Source: Kangiella profundi
GTDB taxonomy: Bacteria > Pseudomonadota > Gammaproteobacteria > Enterobacterales > Kangiellaceae
DNA: 64,000 nt
Reading direction: 5' to 3'
Assembly (NCBI RefSeq): GCF_002838765.1
Contig: NZ_CP025120.1
Span: 2,418,001-2,482,000 of the forward strand
The notes under the pieces were generated by a model. The model made no database searches and was not told the origin of the DNA. It worked only from the letters and a program-made list of their open reading frames with translations. This document shows, piece after piece, positions 37,160 to 46,622 of the stretch. The stretch's first letter is position 1; the number at the start of each line of letters is the position of its first letter. The position numbers were made by a program, and so were the translations under genes.

Positions 37160-37185
37160 GCTGTATGCATAGCTTAGCATACAGC
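37160..37185 (-). terminator. Hairpin between the borosin precursor and the TPR genes
   Basis: A 9-bp perfect stem (GCTGTATGC / GCATACAGC) with an 8-nt loop lies 41 bp after the precursor stop. No strong U-tract follows, so it may be a leaky attenuator or an mRNA-stabilising end that raises precursor levels above those of the TPR proteins, as is common in RiPP operons. Confidence 0.5.
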
Positions 37186-37225
37186 CTGCCTAACTGTACG
37201 TTTTTCAAACTTCCTATTTAAAATT

Positions 37226-37447
37226 TTACTTTTTTACCAAGTGAATAATACCAGTAATTACAAGTTCAGCATCCTGTCCAAGCATTGCTGATATTTGCCT
37301 CTTATCTCCGGACATTATCGCCTTTATTTCTGGTTCTTCTAAACCTATCTTCTGCATAACAGCCATCGGATTTTCAATATACGATTGTTTTAGTTCTGAG
37401 TCTTCGCTCAGCTGAATAATGAACTCTTCTAATTTTTGCTTTGACAT
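37226..37447 (-). CDS. Split-borosin precursor peptide (borosin-binding domain plus C-terminal core)
   Basis: A 73-residue peptide. The ATG at 37447 is chosen over one 11 codons upstream because GAGGGAG precedes it and MSKQKLEEFIIQLSEDSEL gives the expected opening. Residues 1-57 are helical and resemble the borosin-binding domain of the Shewanella SonA precursor, itself LigA-like: EDSELKQSYIENPMAVMQKI, then EIKAIMSGDKRQISAMLG. The last 16 residues are a beta-branched stretch, DAELVITGIIHLVKK, the likely core for backbone N-methylation (SonA is modified on isoleucines near its end, from memory). It lies 69 bp after the methyltransferase gene. There is no LigB partner, so a dioxygenase role is unlikely. 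Confidence 0.85.
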   Translation of the reverse strand: MSKQKLEEFIIQLSEDSELKQSYIENPMAVMQKIGLEEPEIKAIMSGDKRQISAMLGQDAELVITGIIHLVKK

Positions 37448-37483
37448 ATCACACTCCCTCTTTATTAAAATAATAAGCAACTG

Positions 37484-37512
37484 TTTATACAGTATTTTTT
37501 ACTTACTTCCAA
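37484..37512 (-). promoter_or_regulatory. Candidate promoter of the borosin precursor gene, with a palindromic -10
   Basis: Between the methyltransferase stop and the precursor start, the minus strand reads TTGGAA, 17 bp, TATAAA: a fair -35 and a good -10 at ideal spacing. The -10 is inside the 14-bp inverted repeat ACTGTATAAACAGT (37480-37493), a possible operator. Confidence 0.5.
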
Positions 37513-37516
37513 CTCG

Positions 37517-38317
37517 TTACCCGTGAGCAATATCTTCGGGTTTCAAACCCATTCTTTCCAGAACATCAATATTGAGCTCAAGATTTCTAGCTGGAGGAAT
37601 AATTAACGTCGTTTTTGTAGACATATCCGCGTGTGGCAGATCTTTAAGCTGGAGGCGTTCTACTCTCGGCTCCTCAATGGGAAGCACCGCCGCTTCATAA
37701 AGAATAACTTCGTGAGATAACGGATACCACTCATTCAATCGTTCAACAAAAGCCTCAACCCACTCAGGCTTAGTTTCAAATTGAGTAGCGGTATGCTCTC
37801 CGACGATTCCAATTTGCCACATTACTGCGTAGGCAGCATTGTTAACTGATTGATTGTAAAACAAAAACTGAGAAGCTTCGTAACCCTGAATGCCATGAAC
37901 ACCAGGATCTATACCAACATCTGCGTATAAACATGCTTCTGCCGAGATTCCAGGTTCCATCAGAGCGCGAAAACCTTCTTCTCGTGCTTTGTCTATCGTC
38001 AAGCGTGGGACACAGGCAAACACACCTGCATGGCCGTAGAATGCACCACAAACTTTCCTGCCTTTCCTAACTTCATCCATCATCGCTTCTATCATTTCTT
38101 CGTATGATTGCATGCGATATTTGCCAACGCCATAATATGGCTGCAAGCTTCTTACATTTGGATTAAGCCTTTCTAACCAGCGCTCAGCCAATGTATGAGG
38201 CATCAACGCAAAAACTACATCCGCTTTTTGAATGTAGTCTTTTGCGATTACCGAAATCTGGCCCCCTAAATTCATGCCGGTACTAACGGCAATAAACTCA
38301 CCTTTTGATTCTGCCAT
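37517..38317 (-). CDS. Split-borosin alpha-N-methyltransferase (tetrapyrrole-methylase fold)
   Basis: A 266-residue SAM-dependent enzyme of the tetrapyrrole methylase family, opening EFIAVSTGMNLGGQISVIAKD. In place of the porphyrin-site motifs it has the borosin set: Y62, R68 and Y72 in YYGVGKYRMQSY and Y94 in AFYGHAGVFA. The intervals (6, 4 and 22 residues) equal those of Y66, R72, Y76 and Y98 in the fungal OphMA enzyme as I remember it. It also has EPGISAEACLYADVGIDPG and GIQGYEASQFLFYNQ, as in SonM. No core peptide is fused at its C-terminus, so it is the split type, acting in trans on the adjacent 73-residue peptide. GGAG precedes the ATG. Same strand as gcvP, 73 bp downstream of it. Confidence 0.88.
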   Translation of the reverse strand: MAESKGEFIAVSTGMNLGGQISVIAKDYIQKADVVFALMPHTLAERWLERLNPNVRSLQPYYGVGKYRMQSYEEMIEAMMDEVRKGRKVCGAFYGHAGVFACVPRLTIDKAREEGFRALMEPGISAEACLYADVGIDPGVHGIQGYEASQFLFYNQSVNNAAYAVMWQIGIVGEHTATQFETKPEWVEAFVERLNEWYPLSHEVILYEAAVLPIEEPRVERLQLKDLPHADMSTKTTLIIPPARNLELNIDVLERMGLKPEDIAHG

Positions 38318-38355
38318 TAATTTGGCTCCCTTTCTTTTCTTCTTTTTTATAGCAG

Positions 38356-38377
38356 AAAGCCAGCAGACGCTGGCTTT
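38356..38377. terminator. Hairpin between gcvP and the borosin methyltransferase gene
   Basis: A 9-bp stem (AAAGCCAGC / GCTGGCTTT) with an AGAC loop, 13 bp after the gcvP stop. The U-tract on the gcvP side is weak (TTTCTGCT), so read-through into the borosin genes is possible. Confidence 0.55.
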
Positions 38378-38390
38378 TCAGTGTTACCGA

Positions 38391-41276
38391 TTAGTCCTGA
38401 TCCTGATAGCTTTCGATGCTTGGGCAGCTACAGATCAAGTTTCTGTCTCCATACACGTCATCAATACGATTCACGGTTGGCCAGAACTTTGCATCAATGG
38501 TCGATTCTGATGGATAGACCGCTTCAGCAATTGAATAAGGCTTATCCCAGTGACGCACATCAGCTTGTGTATGTGGCGCATTTTTCAGCGGGTTATTGTC
38601 CGCCTCCCACTCCCCTGAGCGTACTTTTTCGACTTCCTGACGAATACTGATCATGGCATCAATGAAACGATCCAACTCGTACTTAGATTCACTCTCAGTT
38701 GGCTCGATCATAAAAGTACCAGCTACCGGGAAACTCATGGTCGGCGCATGGAAACCGTAGTCCATCAAGCGCTTAGCAAAATCTACTTCACTTATACCTG
38801 TTTCCGCTTTTATCTGACGTAAGTCGATGATGCACTCATGCGCAACTTTGTCGTTGCGGCCCATATAAAGTACTGGGTAGTGTGGAGCCAGTTTGTTCTT
38901 CAGGTAGTTCGCGTTCAACAATGCCACTTCCGTTGATTTACGCAAGCCTTCACGACCTAACATTTTGATGTAAGCCCATGAAATCGGAAGAATCATGCCG
39001 CTACCGTATGGCGCTGCTGACACCGCACCATCACGAGCTTCAACACTATGTACTTTGCGTACTGCATGGCCAGACACAAACGGTGCCAGATGCTTTTTAA
39101 CACCAATCGGGCCCATGCCCGGGCCACCGCCACCATGAGGAATGGCAAATGTCTTGTGCAGATTCAGGTGGGAAACGTCAGAGCCAATTTCGCCTGGCTT
39201 AGAAATACCAACCTGAGCATTCATGTTAGCGCCATCCATATAAACCTGACCACCATTGTCATGAATAATCTGGCAGATGTGTTTAATTTCTTCTTCAAAC
39301 ACACCGTGCGTTGACGGGTAGGTCACCATTAGTGCCGCCAAGTTGTCTTTCAACTCAACCGCTTTGGCTTCCAAATCTTCAACATCCACGTTACCTTTGT
39401 CATCGCATTTAACGATAACCACTTTCATGCCGGCCATCTGTGCTGACGCAGGATTAGTACCGTGTGCCGAACTTGGAATCAGGCAGATGTTGCGGTGGTC
39501 TTCGCCAATACTTTCGAAGTATTTCTTAATCGCCAACAGACCAGCATACTCACCTTGCGCACCCGAGTTAGGCTGCATGGAAACAAAGTCATAGCCGGTA
39601 ATTTCAACCAGGTCCGCTTCCAGTTCCTTGATCATTTCGATGTAGCCAACCGTCTGATCTTCTGGGGCAAACGGATGGATATTGGCAAATTGCGGCCAAG
39701 TGACAGGAATCATTTCGCTAGTCGCATTTAATTTCATGGTGCAAGAGCCAAGCGGGATCATGCCATGAGCTAATGAGAAGTCTTTGTTTTCAAGACGTTT
39801 CAAGTAGCGCAGCATGTCAGTTTCTGAATAATACTTCTTGAAAGTAGGGTGGGTCAGGAAATCTGTGGTGCGCTCAAGGCTAGCCGGAATGCTGCTATTT
39901 ACATCTGAATCTAAAGCAAACACATCGGCTTTCTCGCCGGTTAATACTTCAATCAGTCCTTCGATATCAGTCTGATTTTTCGCTTCGTCAATTGAGAAGC
40001 TAACTTTGTCACCGTTGTAACGTAGGTTGATCAATGCCGCTTTCGCGCGAGCCTGAACCGCGTCCACGTCTTTGGCTTTGAAAGTTACCGTGTCAAACCA
40101 GCTATCGTTAACCAACTCCAAGCCAGCATTTTGCAATGCCTTGGCAACGATGGTGGCGTAACGATGAATACGATTGGCAATGGTGGTTAAGCCTTTTTTG
40201 CCATGATATACCGCGTAGAAACCTGCAATATTGGCCAGTAACACCTGTGCAGTACAAATGTTTGACGTCGCTTTTTCACGACGGATATGTTGCTCGCGAG
40301 TCTGCATCGCCATACGCATGGCCTGATTACCACGAGTATCAACCGATACACCAATAATACGGCCTGGTAATGAACGTTTGAACGCATCGCGTGTTGCAAA
40401 GAAAGCCGCGTGTGGGCCACCAAAACCCATTGGTACACCAAAACGTTGCGCTGAACCAAAGACCACATCAGCACCCATTTCGCCCGGAGCTTTCAACAGC
40501 ACAAGACTCATGATGTCAGCGCCAACACAGGCAATCGCCTTATTGTCATGCAATTTGCTAATGATAGGTTCTAAATCAGTTACCTGACCGTTTACGTCGG
40601 TGTATTGCAACAATGCACCAAACACGTCGTGTTCCGTAGCTTCTGTTACAGGGCCAACAACGATATCCCAGCCATAATGTTCGGCACGGGTTTTAACCAC
40701 ATCCAAAGTCTGTGGGAACACGTTTTCATCAACAAAGAAACTGTTGGATTTTTTATTCTTGGAAGAGCGCTTAGCCAAAGCCATCGCTTCTGCAGCAGCG
40801 GTTGCTTCGTCCAGCAATGAAGCACTGGCCAATTCCATACCAGTTAAATCCATGGTCATTTGCTGGAAATTTAGAATAGCTTCGAGACGACCCTGTGCGA
40901 TCTCAGGCTGATAAGGCGTATAAGCGGTATACCAGCCAGGATTTTCCAGCACGTTACGCAAAATGACGGTTGGCGTAATGGTGTCGTAATAGCCCATACC
41001 AATGTAGGATTTTGCAATGACGTTTTTGTCGGCCAACGACTTCAGGTATTTCAAAGTTTCAGCTTCAGAGCGTGACTCTTCCACCGCCAAAGGAGCATCT
41101 ATTTGAATTTTGTGTGGGACAGCCTTATCCACCAAATCATCCAGCGAGCTTAAGTTAAGCTCTTGTAACATCTCCTGGATTTCGTCCTCACGAGGGCCTA
41201 AGTGACGACGAATAAAGTCATCAGACTGTTGCAACTGCTGCAAAGGTGCCCCTTTCAAACTCAATGTGTCAGCCAT
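38391..41276 (-). CDS. gcvP: Glycine dehydrogenase (decarboxylating), P protein
   Basis: The ~961-residue PLP enzyme decarboxylates glycine and passes the aminomethyl group to lipoyl-GcvH. It is the fused long form: an N-terminal half opening with the [17 protein letters not shown] motif and a C-terminal half with the PLP lysine in [18 protein letters not shown]. The ATG at 41276 (MADTLSLKG) is preferred to a TTG three codons upstream. It is the third gene of gcvT-gcvH-gcvP but is separated from gcvH by 278 bp holding a long inverted repeat and a terminator, suggesting its own regulated expression. Confidence 0.97.
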   Translation of the reverse strand: MADTLSLKGAPLQQLQQSDDFIRRHLGPREDEIQEMLQELNLSSLDDLVDKAVPHKIQIDAPLAVEESRSEAETLKYLKSLADKNVIAKSYIGMGYYDTITPTVILRNVLENPGWYTAYTPYQPEIAQGRLEAILNFQQMTMDLTGMELASASLLDEATAAAEAMALAKRSSKNKKSNSFFVDENVFPQTLDVVKTRAEHYGWDIVVGPVTEATEHDVFGALLQYTDVNGQVTDLEPIISKLHDNKAIACVGADIMSLVLLKAPGEMGADVVFGSAQRFGVPMGFGGPHAAFFATRDAFKRSLPGRIIGVSVDTRGNQAMRMAMQTREQHIRREKATSNICTAQVLLANIAGFYAVYHGKKGLTTIANRIHRYATIVAKALQNAGLELVNDSWFDTVTFKAKDVDAVQARAKAALINLRYNGDKVSFSIDEAKNQTDIEGLIEVLTGEKADVFALDSDVNSSIPASLERTTDFLTHPTFKKYYSETDMLRYLKRLENKDFSLAHGMIPLGSCTMKLNATSEMIPVTWPQFANIHPFAPEDQTVGYIEMIKELEADLVEITGYDFVSMQPNSGAQGEYAGLLAIKKYFESIGEDHRNICLIPSSAHGTNPASAQMAGMKVVIVKCDDKGNVDVEDLEAKAVELKDNLAALMVTYPSTHGVFEEEIKHICQIIHDNGGQVYMDGANMNAQVGISKPGEIGSDVSHLNLHKTFAIPHGGGGPGMGPIGVKKHLAPFVSGHAVRKVHSVEARDGAVSAAPYGSGMILPISWAYIKMLGREGLRKSTEVALLNANYLKNKLAPHYPVLYMGRNDKVAHECIIDLRQIKAETGISEVDFAKRLMDYGFHAPTMSFPVAGTFMIEPTESESKYELDRFIDAMISIRQEVEKVRSGEWEADNNPLKNAPHTQADVRHWDKPYSIAEAVYPSESTIDAKFWPTVNRIDDVYGDRNLICSCPSIESYQDQD

Positions 41277-41330
41277 AGCTTTCAAATACCTACTTTGGTT
41301 AAACGGCTAAAATCAGCCACTAATTAAAAC

Positions 41331-41360
41331 AGAAAAAGCCTCGATATTGATTCGAGGCCC
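41331..41360 (-). terminator. Rho-independent terminator or attenuator between gcvH and gcvP
   Basis: On the minus strand GCCTCGA, a 7-nt loop and TCGAGGC are followed by TTTTTCTGTTTT. It lies 55 bp before the gcvP start, so it could end the gcvTH transcript or attenuate gcvP. Confidence 0.8.
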
Positions 41361-41443
41361 TTAAATCAAACTCATTCTAGAATTTGCTAAACGTAGAATA
41401 ACTTAACAAGTTGTATTCAAGTTTCTTGCACAAAAACTTTAGA

Positions 41444-41545
41444 AAAATTTTCTTAGGCTAGGCGAAGGCTTGATGAAGAGAAGGAGCTTACTTAAGTTAA
41501 GTGACTTCTCTGAAGAAAGCCTTCAACACCGCCTAAGGAAATTTT
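41444..41545. repeat. ~100-bp imperfect inverted repeat between gcvH and gcvP
   Basis: Nested complementary blocks fold this region into one long hairpin: AAAATTTT / AAAATTT, CTTAGGC / GCCTAAG, AAGGCTT / AAGCCTT, AGAGAAG / CTTCTCT, with the self-complementary CTTAAGTTAAG at the apex. It starts 9 bp after gcvH. It does not match the glycine riboswitch pattern. It may be a miniature transposable element or a structured intergenic RNA. Confidence 0.75.
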
Positions 41546-41554
41546 AATAAGGTT

Positions 41555-41944
41555 TTAGTCTTCAGCGATCTCGTCAGCATATTCATCTGCCGATAATAGG
41601 CTATCCATATCGCCTGCATCAGCCAACTTCATCTTAAACATCCAGCCATCACCATAAGGATCGGTGTTAACTAGTTCTGGAGAGTCTTCCAGTTCTTCAT
41701 TAACTTCAATGATAGTTCCTGCTAGTGGCGCATAGATATCAGAAGCAGCTTTTACTGATTCAACTACTGCGATTTCATCTTCTGCATCGACTTCGCTGTC
41801 CACTTCCGGTGCGTCGACAAATACAACATCACCTAACAATTCTTGTGCGTGGTCAGTAATACCAACTGTTACTACTCCGTCACCCTCATCACGGATCCAC
41901 TCATGGCTAGATACGTATTTTAATTCTGCTGGAATCTGGCTCAT
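41555..41944 (-). CDS. gcvH: Glycine cleavage system H protein
   Basis: A 129-residue carrier whose lipoyl-lysine shuttles the aminomethyl group between GcvP, GcvT and lipoamide dehydrogenase. The lipoylation site is K65 in [15 protein letters not shown]. Other conserved parts are [32 protein letters not shown] and [12 protein letters not shown]. The length is normal. It follows gcvT by 130 bp. Confidence 0.97.
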   Translation of the reverse strand: MSQIPAELKYVSSHEWIRDEGDGVVTVGITDHAQELLGDVVFVDAPEVDSEVDAEDEIAVVESVKAASDIYAPLAGTIIEVNEELEDSPELVNTDPYGDGWMFKMKLADAGDMDSLLSADEYADEIAED

Positions 41945-42074
41945 TCAAATATTCCTCAATATTTCGCCGCATCTTGGCTGGCTGTTAATAAACTCTAAAA
42001 GTCGCTCAAAAAGTAAGCGTATTGTATATGAAACTTTTCGTCTGCCCAAGCAGAAACCTCTGCTCGGGCGCTGA

Positions 42075-43163
42075 TTAAATCAGTGATTCACCCTTACGCA
42101 CAAAGCTTGGCTTTACAACGCGGGCTAGTAACTGCTTTTTCCGTATCTGTACCAGTACCTGCTCTTCCTGCAGTGCGCGATTAACGCGGGCCATGGCAAT
42201 ACTCTTGCCAGTGGTTGGCGACATGGTGCCAGAGGTGACTACGCCTACCACTTCGTCGTTCACGATCACTTCCTGACCTTCACGCATGATGCCTTTGTCT
42301 TCCAGAACCAAACCGATAAGCTTACGTGGTGCGCCCTGTGCCTTCTGCTCCGTTAAAGCGTTGCGACCAACGAAATCGCGGTCTTCCGGTTCCCAGGCAA
42401 TGGTCCAGCCCATATTGGCCTCAAGTGGAGATACGGTTTCATCCATATCATGGCCGTAAAGATTCATACCAGCTTCTAAGCGCAGTGTGTCTCGAGCTGC
42501 CAGACCACAAGGTTTTACGCCCGCAGCGGCCAGTTGATTCCAGAATTCAATGCCTTGTGAGTCAGGAACCATAATTTCATAACCGTCTTCACCGGTATAT
42601 CCAGTACGGGCTACAAACAGGTCGCCAGCTTGAGCGGCCACGAATGGCTTCAAGCCTGCAACGGCAGCTTTTTGTTCGTCACTCATGATGCTTTGCGCTT
42701 TTTCAATCGCGTTGGGACCTTGAACCGCAATCATGGCAACGTCAACTCGCTCTTCAATGGCCACGTCAAATTGCTGGGCAACATTTTCCATCCAGGCCAG
42801 ATCTTTATCACGAGTCGATGCATTAACAACCACACGATAATGAGTATCTGTCAGGTAATAAACGATAAGATCGTCAATAACACCGCCTTCTTCGTTTAAC
42901 ATGCCGCTATAAAGTGCTTTACCTGATTCTTTAAGCTTATCAACATCATTAGCCAGCAGGTAACGCAAATAGGTTTTGGCTTCACCGCCGGTGACTTCAA
43001 CCACAGTCATGTGCGACACATCGAACATGCCCGCGTCCTGACGGACTGCGTGGTGCTCATCAATTTGTGAACCATAGTTAAGAGGCATATCCCAGCCACC
43101 GAAATCGACGATACGCGCATTGGCGTCGACATGTGCTTGGTAAAGAGGGGTTTTGTTGGCCAT
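42075..43163 (-). CDS. gcvT: Aminomethyltransferase, T protein of the glycine cleavage system
   Basis: A 362-residue folate-dependent enzyme that releases ammonia from the GcvH intermediate and makes 5,10-methylenetetrahydrofolate. Landmarks are [35 protein letters not shown] with the catalytic aspartate region, [15 protein letters not shown], and [21 protein letters not shown]. It is the first gene of the gcv group. I searched the 103-bp leader for a glycine riboswitch and found no such motif. Confidence 0.96.
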   Translation of the reverse strand: MANKTPLYQAHVDANARIVDFGGWDMPLNYGSQIDEHHAVRQDAGMFDVSHMTVVEVTGGEAKTYLRYLLANDVDKLKESGKALYSGMLNEEGGVIDDLIVYYLTDTHYRVVVNASTRDKDLAWMENVAQQFDVAIEERVDVAMIAVQGPNAIEKAQSIMSDEQKAAVAGLKPFVAAQAGDLFVARTGYTGEDGYEIMVPDSQGIEFWNQLAAAGVKPCGLAARDTLRLEAGMNLYGHDMDETVSPLEANMGWTIAWEPEDRDFVGRNALTEQKAQGAPRKLIGLVLEDKGIMREGQEVIVNDEVVGVVTSGTMSPTTGKSIAMARVNRALQEEQVLVQIRKKQLLARVVKPSFVRKGESLI

Positions 43164-43266
43164 TAAGGTGTGTCCAGTCGTTCATTTAATGGCCAGCGAT
43201 TATACAGGGGAAAAAGGCTTAAAAGAACCCTGTGGTACTAGAATTATAGGTCTAAATAACCTTTGA

Positions 43267-43728
43267 TTATGCACTGATAGAATCAGCCAATCGTTTAACC
43301 ATAAAGGTTGCTGAAGCCGGGCAAATACCGGCAAATTGCTTTGACTGAGCGATGGATGGTGGAGCGGTTGCTCTGTCTGTAACTTCGTAGCCCATTCTAC
43401 GGAAGAAATCAGATGCAGTAGTAGTTAGTAAATAAAGTTCCTTAACGCCCATTATCTGTGCTGCTTCTTCGGCATGTTTCAGCAGAAGAACACCCAGTCC
43501 CTGGCCTCGTTCATTTTCTGACACTGCAAGGGATCTGACTAGGGCGCAGTCACCATGTAACTCTAGCCCGACAACACCAATAGTTTGCTCATCCTGTTCG
43601 AGCGTAAATAGCTGAATACCTTGTTGGTAGTCGCTATCCTGCAAATCATCAGTAGGCAGTTGGGTAGCTTTGAGTAACTCTTCTACGGAAGGGTTATAGG
43701 CCACAGGGCCTGAAGACAATTTATACAT
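43267..43728 (-). CDS. GNAT family acetyltransferase, ArsN2-like
   Basis: A 153-residue acetyltransferase. The acetyl-CoA motif is RSLAVSENERGQGLGVLLLKHAEEAA, and the following LYLLTTTASDFFRRMGYEVTDR is the C-terminal part of the fold typical of ArgA/ArsN2-like single-domain GNATs. The C-terminus AGICPASATFMVKRL carries a conserved CP pair seen in the ArsN2 group, which has been linked to resistance to methylated arsenicals. There are no arsenic genes nearby, so the substrate is open. Confidence 0.82.
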   Translation of the reverse strand: MYKLSSGPVAYNPSVEELLKATQLPTDDLQDSDYQQGIQLFTLEQDEQTIGVVGLELHGDCALVRSLAVSENERGQGLGVLLLKHAEEAAQIMGVKELYLLTTTASDFFRRMGYEVTDRATAPPSIAQSKQFAGICPASATFMVKRLADSISA

Positions 43729-43817
43729 GGTGGTTTAACTCGGAATGAGTAGATCGTACTAAGGTTATTTTACTCCTGTCTCTTTTATTTAGAAATGATT
43801 TTGAATGCTAAAGTTTA

Positions 43818-45464
43818 TTATGACTCGCTTTTTTTGATCAGATAAATCACCGGCAAAATTCCAACAGCCACTAACAGAACCGCAGGCAGTGCGGCCACTT
43901 CCCACTCTCCTTCTGATGTCAGCTCATAGATCCTAACTGCCAAAGTATCCCAACCAAAAGGACGTAGCATTAGTGTCGCCGGCAACTCCTTCATCACCTC
44001 CACAAACATCAGCAATAATGCAGTAAAAACACCCGGACGAAGTAATGGAATATAGACTCGCCATAGGCGTTCTTTCTGGTCAGCACCAAGGCTGGCGGCC
44101 GCTTCGACCACACTCGGCTTAATTTGCGACATTGAGCTGGCTACGGGACCGTAGCCTATTCTTAGGAAGCGAATGATATAAGCAAGAATTAGTGCGAACA
44201 GACCGCTGGCCAGCCATTGCCCTTTGATACCAAATAGACTGGCAATCCCACCGTCAATCCAGTTAAGCGCCATCATTATGCCAACCGCCAATACCGTGCC
44301 CGGTAATGCATAACCCAGTTGTGAGAACTCAATGGCCAAATTACGACTGGCTGATTCACGATTACGTTTTGCCCACACCATAATGCCAGCAACGACGAGG
44401 GTAATAAGTGCCGCAACCACCGCCAGAATCATGGTATGGCTTAATAGTTCTAAGGTGCCATCGGTATGCCGTTCATAGGTTTTTATTGCCCATACCATCA
44501 GTTGAATGACCGGCAATACAAAACCTAGCGCAAAAACAGTCCAGGCAAAAATCTGTACCAGCCAGCCCCACCAGCCCGTCAATGGCTGACGATATTCTTT
44601 CAGGGCAATTCCAGTCTGCTCATAACGGCTCTGGCCACGTCCCCACTTCTCAACTAATACCGATAAAGCGACAAACAGCAGCAGAATACAGGCCAGTTGC
44701 GCAGCGGTGCCTGCGCTGAAAAAGCCATACCAGGACTTATAAATGGCAGTGGTGAATGTATCGAAGTTAAAAATCGCAACTGCGCCAAAATCAGCCAGTG
44801 TTTCCATCAATACTAGACCCAGACCTGCGATCCAGGCTGGACGCGTCAGCGGAATCACCAGACGCCAGAAAGCTTTGGCTCTGCTGTAACCTAAGGTTCT
44901 CGCGCTCTCATAGCTGGTGCGGCCTTTGCGTTGCAAAGCACTGCGCATCAGCAGATAGACATAGGGATAGAGTGACAGAGTAAAAATTAAGGCTACACCA
45001 AAGACATTGCGGGTATCTGGTAGCCAGGCGACTCCCAATCCAACTGCTTCGAGCAGATGCTGTAACGGACCTTCATAATCGGTGAAGCCGAGCAACGTGA
45101 ATGCCAGAATATAGGGTGGAATGGCCAGTGGCAGCATTAATCCCCATTGCAGAATCGAGCGACCAGGGAAATCGTGCATCACAATCAGCCAGGCCAGCGA
45201 TACACCAATCAGGAAACTACCCCCGCCGACCAGCAATACCAGCCAGAAGGTATTGCTTAAGAGTTGAGGTATTTGTGTATTCCAAAGATGCTGCCACAGT
45301 TCTGGCTCAAGATTGAACCATGAAAACAGTAGAGGTAATAATGGCAGGAGGCAGATCAACAGAATGGCCCATAGCAAGAAGCCATCCACTTTCTTCAAAA
45401 CGCCAAAACGCCAGCGTTTGGTGCTGGCGTTCTGAGAGGTCTGTTGATCAGTATTATCAGTCAA
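43818..45464 (-). CDS. Ferric iron ABC transporter permease (FbpB/SfuB type)
   Basis: A 548-residue inner-membrane protein with about 12 membrane helices in two fused permease halves. Each half ends in an EAA loop: ESARTLGYSRAKAFWRLVIPLTRPAWIAG and EAAASLGADQKERLWRVYIPLLRPGVF, which would contact the ATPase. Duplicated permeases of this kind transport ferric iron delivered by a periplasmic binding protein, here encoded 20 bp upstream. No ATPase gene lies in the cluster; it must be elsewhere or shared. Confidence 0.9.
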   Translation of the reverse strand: MTDNTDQQTSQNASTKRWRFGVLKKVDGFLLWAILLICLLPLLPLLFSWFNLEPELWQHLWNTQIPQLLSNTFWLVLLVGGGSFLIGVSLAWLIVMHDFPGRSILQWGLMLPLAIPPYILAFTLLGFTDYEGPLQHLLEAVGLGVAWLPDTRNVFGVALIFTLSLYPYVYLLMRSALQRKGRTSYESARTLGYSRAKAFWRLVIPLTRPAWIAGLGLVLMETLADFGAVAIFNFDTFTTAIYKSWYGFFSAGTAAQLACILLLFVALSVLVEKWGRGQSRYEQTGIALKEYRQPLTGWWGWLVQIFAWTVFALGFVLPVIQLMVWAIKTYERHTDGTLELLSHTMILAVVAALITLVVAGIMVWAKRNRESASRNLAIEFSQLGYALPGTVLAVGIMMALNWIDGGIASLFGIKGQWLASGLFALILAYIIRFLRIGYGPVASSMSQIKPSVVEAAASLGADQKERLWRVYIPLLRPGVFTALLLMFVEVMKELPATLMLRPFGWDTLAVRIYELTSEGEWEVAALPAVLLVAVGILPVIYLIKKSES

Positions 45465-45484
45465 TATGATTCGCTTGTTTTAAA

Positions 45485-46570
45485 TTATCGATAACCTGCG
45501 CGATCCATTAATTTCACCGCAGCAGGCTGCAATTCTCCAGCTTTGGATAAGTTGGTGCTATCAGCTTTAAACTTACCCCAGGCTGCAACTTCTTCGGTTG
45601 GTTCGACGTTTTTATTCGCTGGGTATTCCATATTCAAACCGGCAAACATCTGCTGAGCTTCTTCGCTCGCCAACCACTCAATTAATTTTAACGCATTTTG
45701 CTGATTATCAGAATGCTTTGTGATGCCTGCTCCAGAAACATTAACGTGAACACCGTAACCTTCTTCCGATTGATCAGGCCAGAATAAAGCCAACGGAATG
45801 TCTGGAGTTTCGTTCTGTAAACGACCAAAGTAGTAAGTGTTCACTATACCTACATCACACACACCTGCAGTTATGGCATTCATGACCTTGGTATCATTAG
45901 AGAAAGAATCAGTGGCTAAGTTTGACACCCAGCTTTCAACGATCTGTTGAGTTTTCTCTTCGCCATAACGTGCAATCAACATCGCAACTAACGATTGGTT
46001 ATAGACCTTTTTCGAGGTGCGTAAACATAGGCGACCATTCCACTGCTCATCACCTAATGCTTCATAGGTCGTCAGCTCTTCCGGCTTCACTCGCTCGGTG
46101 CTGTAAACAATGGTGCGGGCGCGAACAGTCAATCCGAACCAGTGATTTTCAGGATCCTGTAAGCTCTCAGGGATTGACGCTTCAAGTACGGGTGACTCGA
46201 TAGGCTGCAGTACATCTTCCTGTGTCGCCAACCATAGGTTACCCGCATCAACAGTGATTAATACATCTGCTGGCGTGCGCTCGCCTTCGGCTTTAAGGCG
46301 GCTGATCAAGGCTGCTTCGCTATCAGTGATGTATTGAATATCAATGCCAGTTTCCGCAGTAAACTGCTCGAAGAACGGCTTTACCAAATGTTCCTTACGA
46401 GAGGTATAAACCACTATAGGGGTATTATTTTCCGGTGCTTGATCTGTGGTTTGAGCTTCCGGGGTTTTAACTTGAGAATCGTTTGATTGTGCAGACTCAT
46501 CAGAACAGGCGCTTAGTACCAACAGCACGCTTGCAGACAAGCCAGTAAGCCATGTTTTTTTCATCGTCAT
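45485..46570 (-). CDS. Ferric iron-binding lipoprotein (FbpA/IdiA family)
   Basis: A 361-residue solute-binding protein with a lipobox (VLSACS, Cys22), then a linker rich in Q, T and S. The binding domain starts IVVYTSRKEHLVKPFFEQF. The adjacent tyrosines in NTYYFGR are the usual Fe3+ ligands, so a ferric ion is the likely cargo. A perfect 19-bp Fur palindrome lies 34 bp upstream of the start, indicating iron repression. It forms an operon with the permease. The lipid anchor is unusual for Gram-negative FbpA proteins, which are often soluble. Confidence 0.9.
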   Translation of the reverse strand: MTMKKTWLTGLSASVLLVLSACSDESAQSNDSQVKTPEAQTTDQAPENNTPIVVYTSRKEHLVKPFFEQFTAETGIDIQYITDSEAALISRLKAEGERTPADVLITVDAGNLWLATQEDVLQPIESPVLEASIPESLQDPENHWFGLTVRARTIVYSTERVKPEELTTYEALGDEQWNGRLCLRTSKKVYNQSLVAMLIARYGEEKTQQIVESWVSNLATDSFSNDTKVMNAITAGVCDVGIVNTYYFGRLQNETPDIPLALFWPDQSEEGYGVHVNVSGAGITKHSDNQQNALKLIEWLASEEAQQMFAGLNMEYPANKNVEPTEEVAAWGKFKADSTNLSKAGELQPAAVKLMDRAGYR

Positions 46571-46603
46571 AACACCAATTTAAGAATTCGTGAGAAGTTC
46601 GCA

Positions 46604-46622
46604 AATGATAATTATTATCATT
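46604..46622. promoter_or_regulatory. Fur box upstream of the ferric ABC operon
   Basis: A perfect 9-1-9 palindrome, AATGATAAT-T-ATTATCATT, fits the Fur consensus closely. It sits at promoter distance from the binding-protein start. Confidence 0.88.

Noticed and set aside
37226..37447. Annotation of the small peptide as LigA dioxygenase subunit or Nif11-type leader
   Set aside because: No LigB or lanthipeptide/radical SAM enzyme is near, whereas a borosin-type methyltransferase is directly adjacent.
37480..37493. LexA-like box between the borosin methyltransferase and precursor genes
   Set aside because: CTGT and ACAG are separated by 4 bp, not the 8 bp of a LexA box; kept only as an unnamed palindrome over the -10.
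43164..43266. Possible glycine riboswitch upstream of gcvT
   Set aside because: The leader is about 100 bp and has none of the tandem glycine aptamer core motifs; the gcvH-gcvP gap also lacks them.
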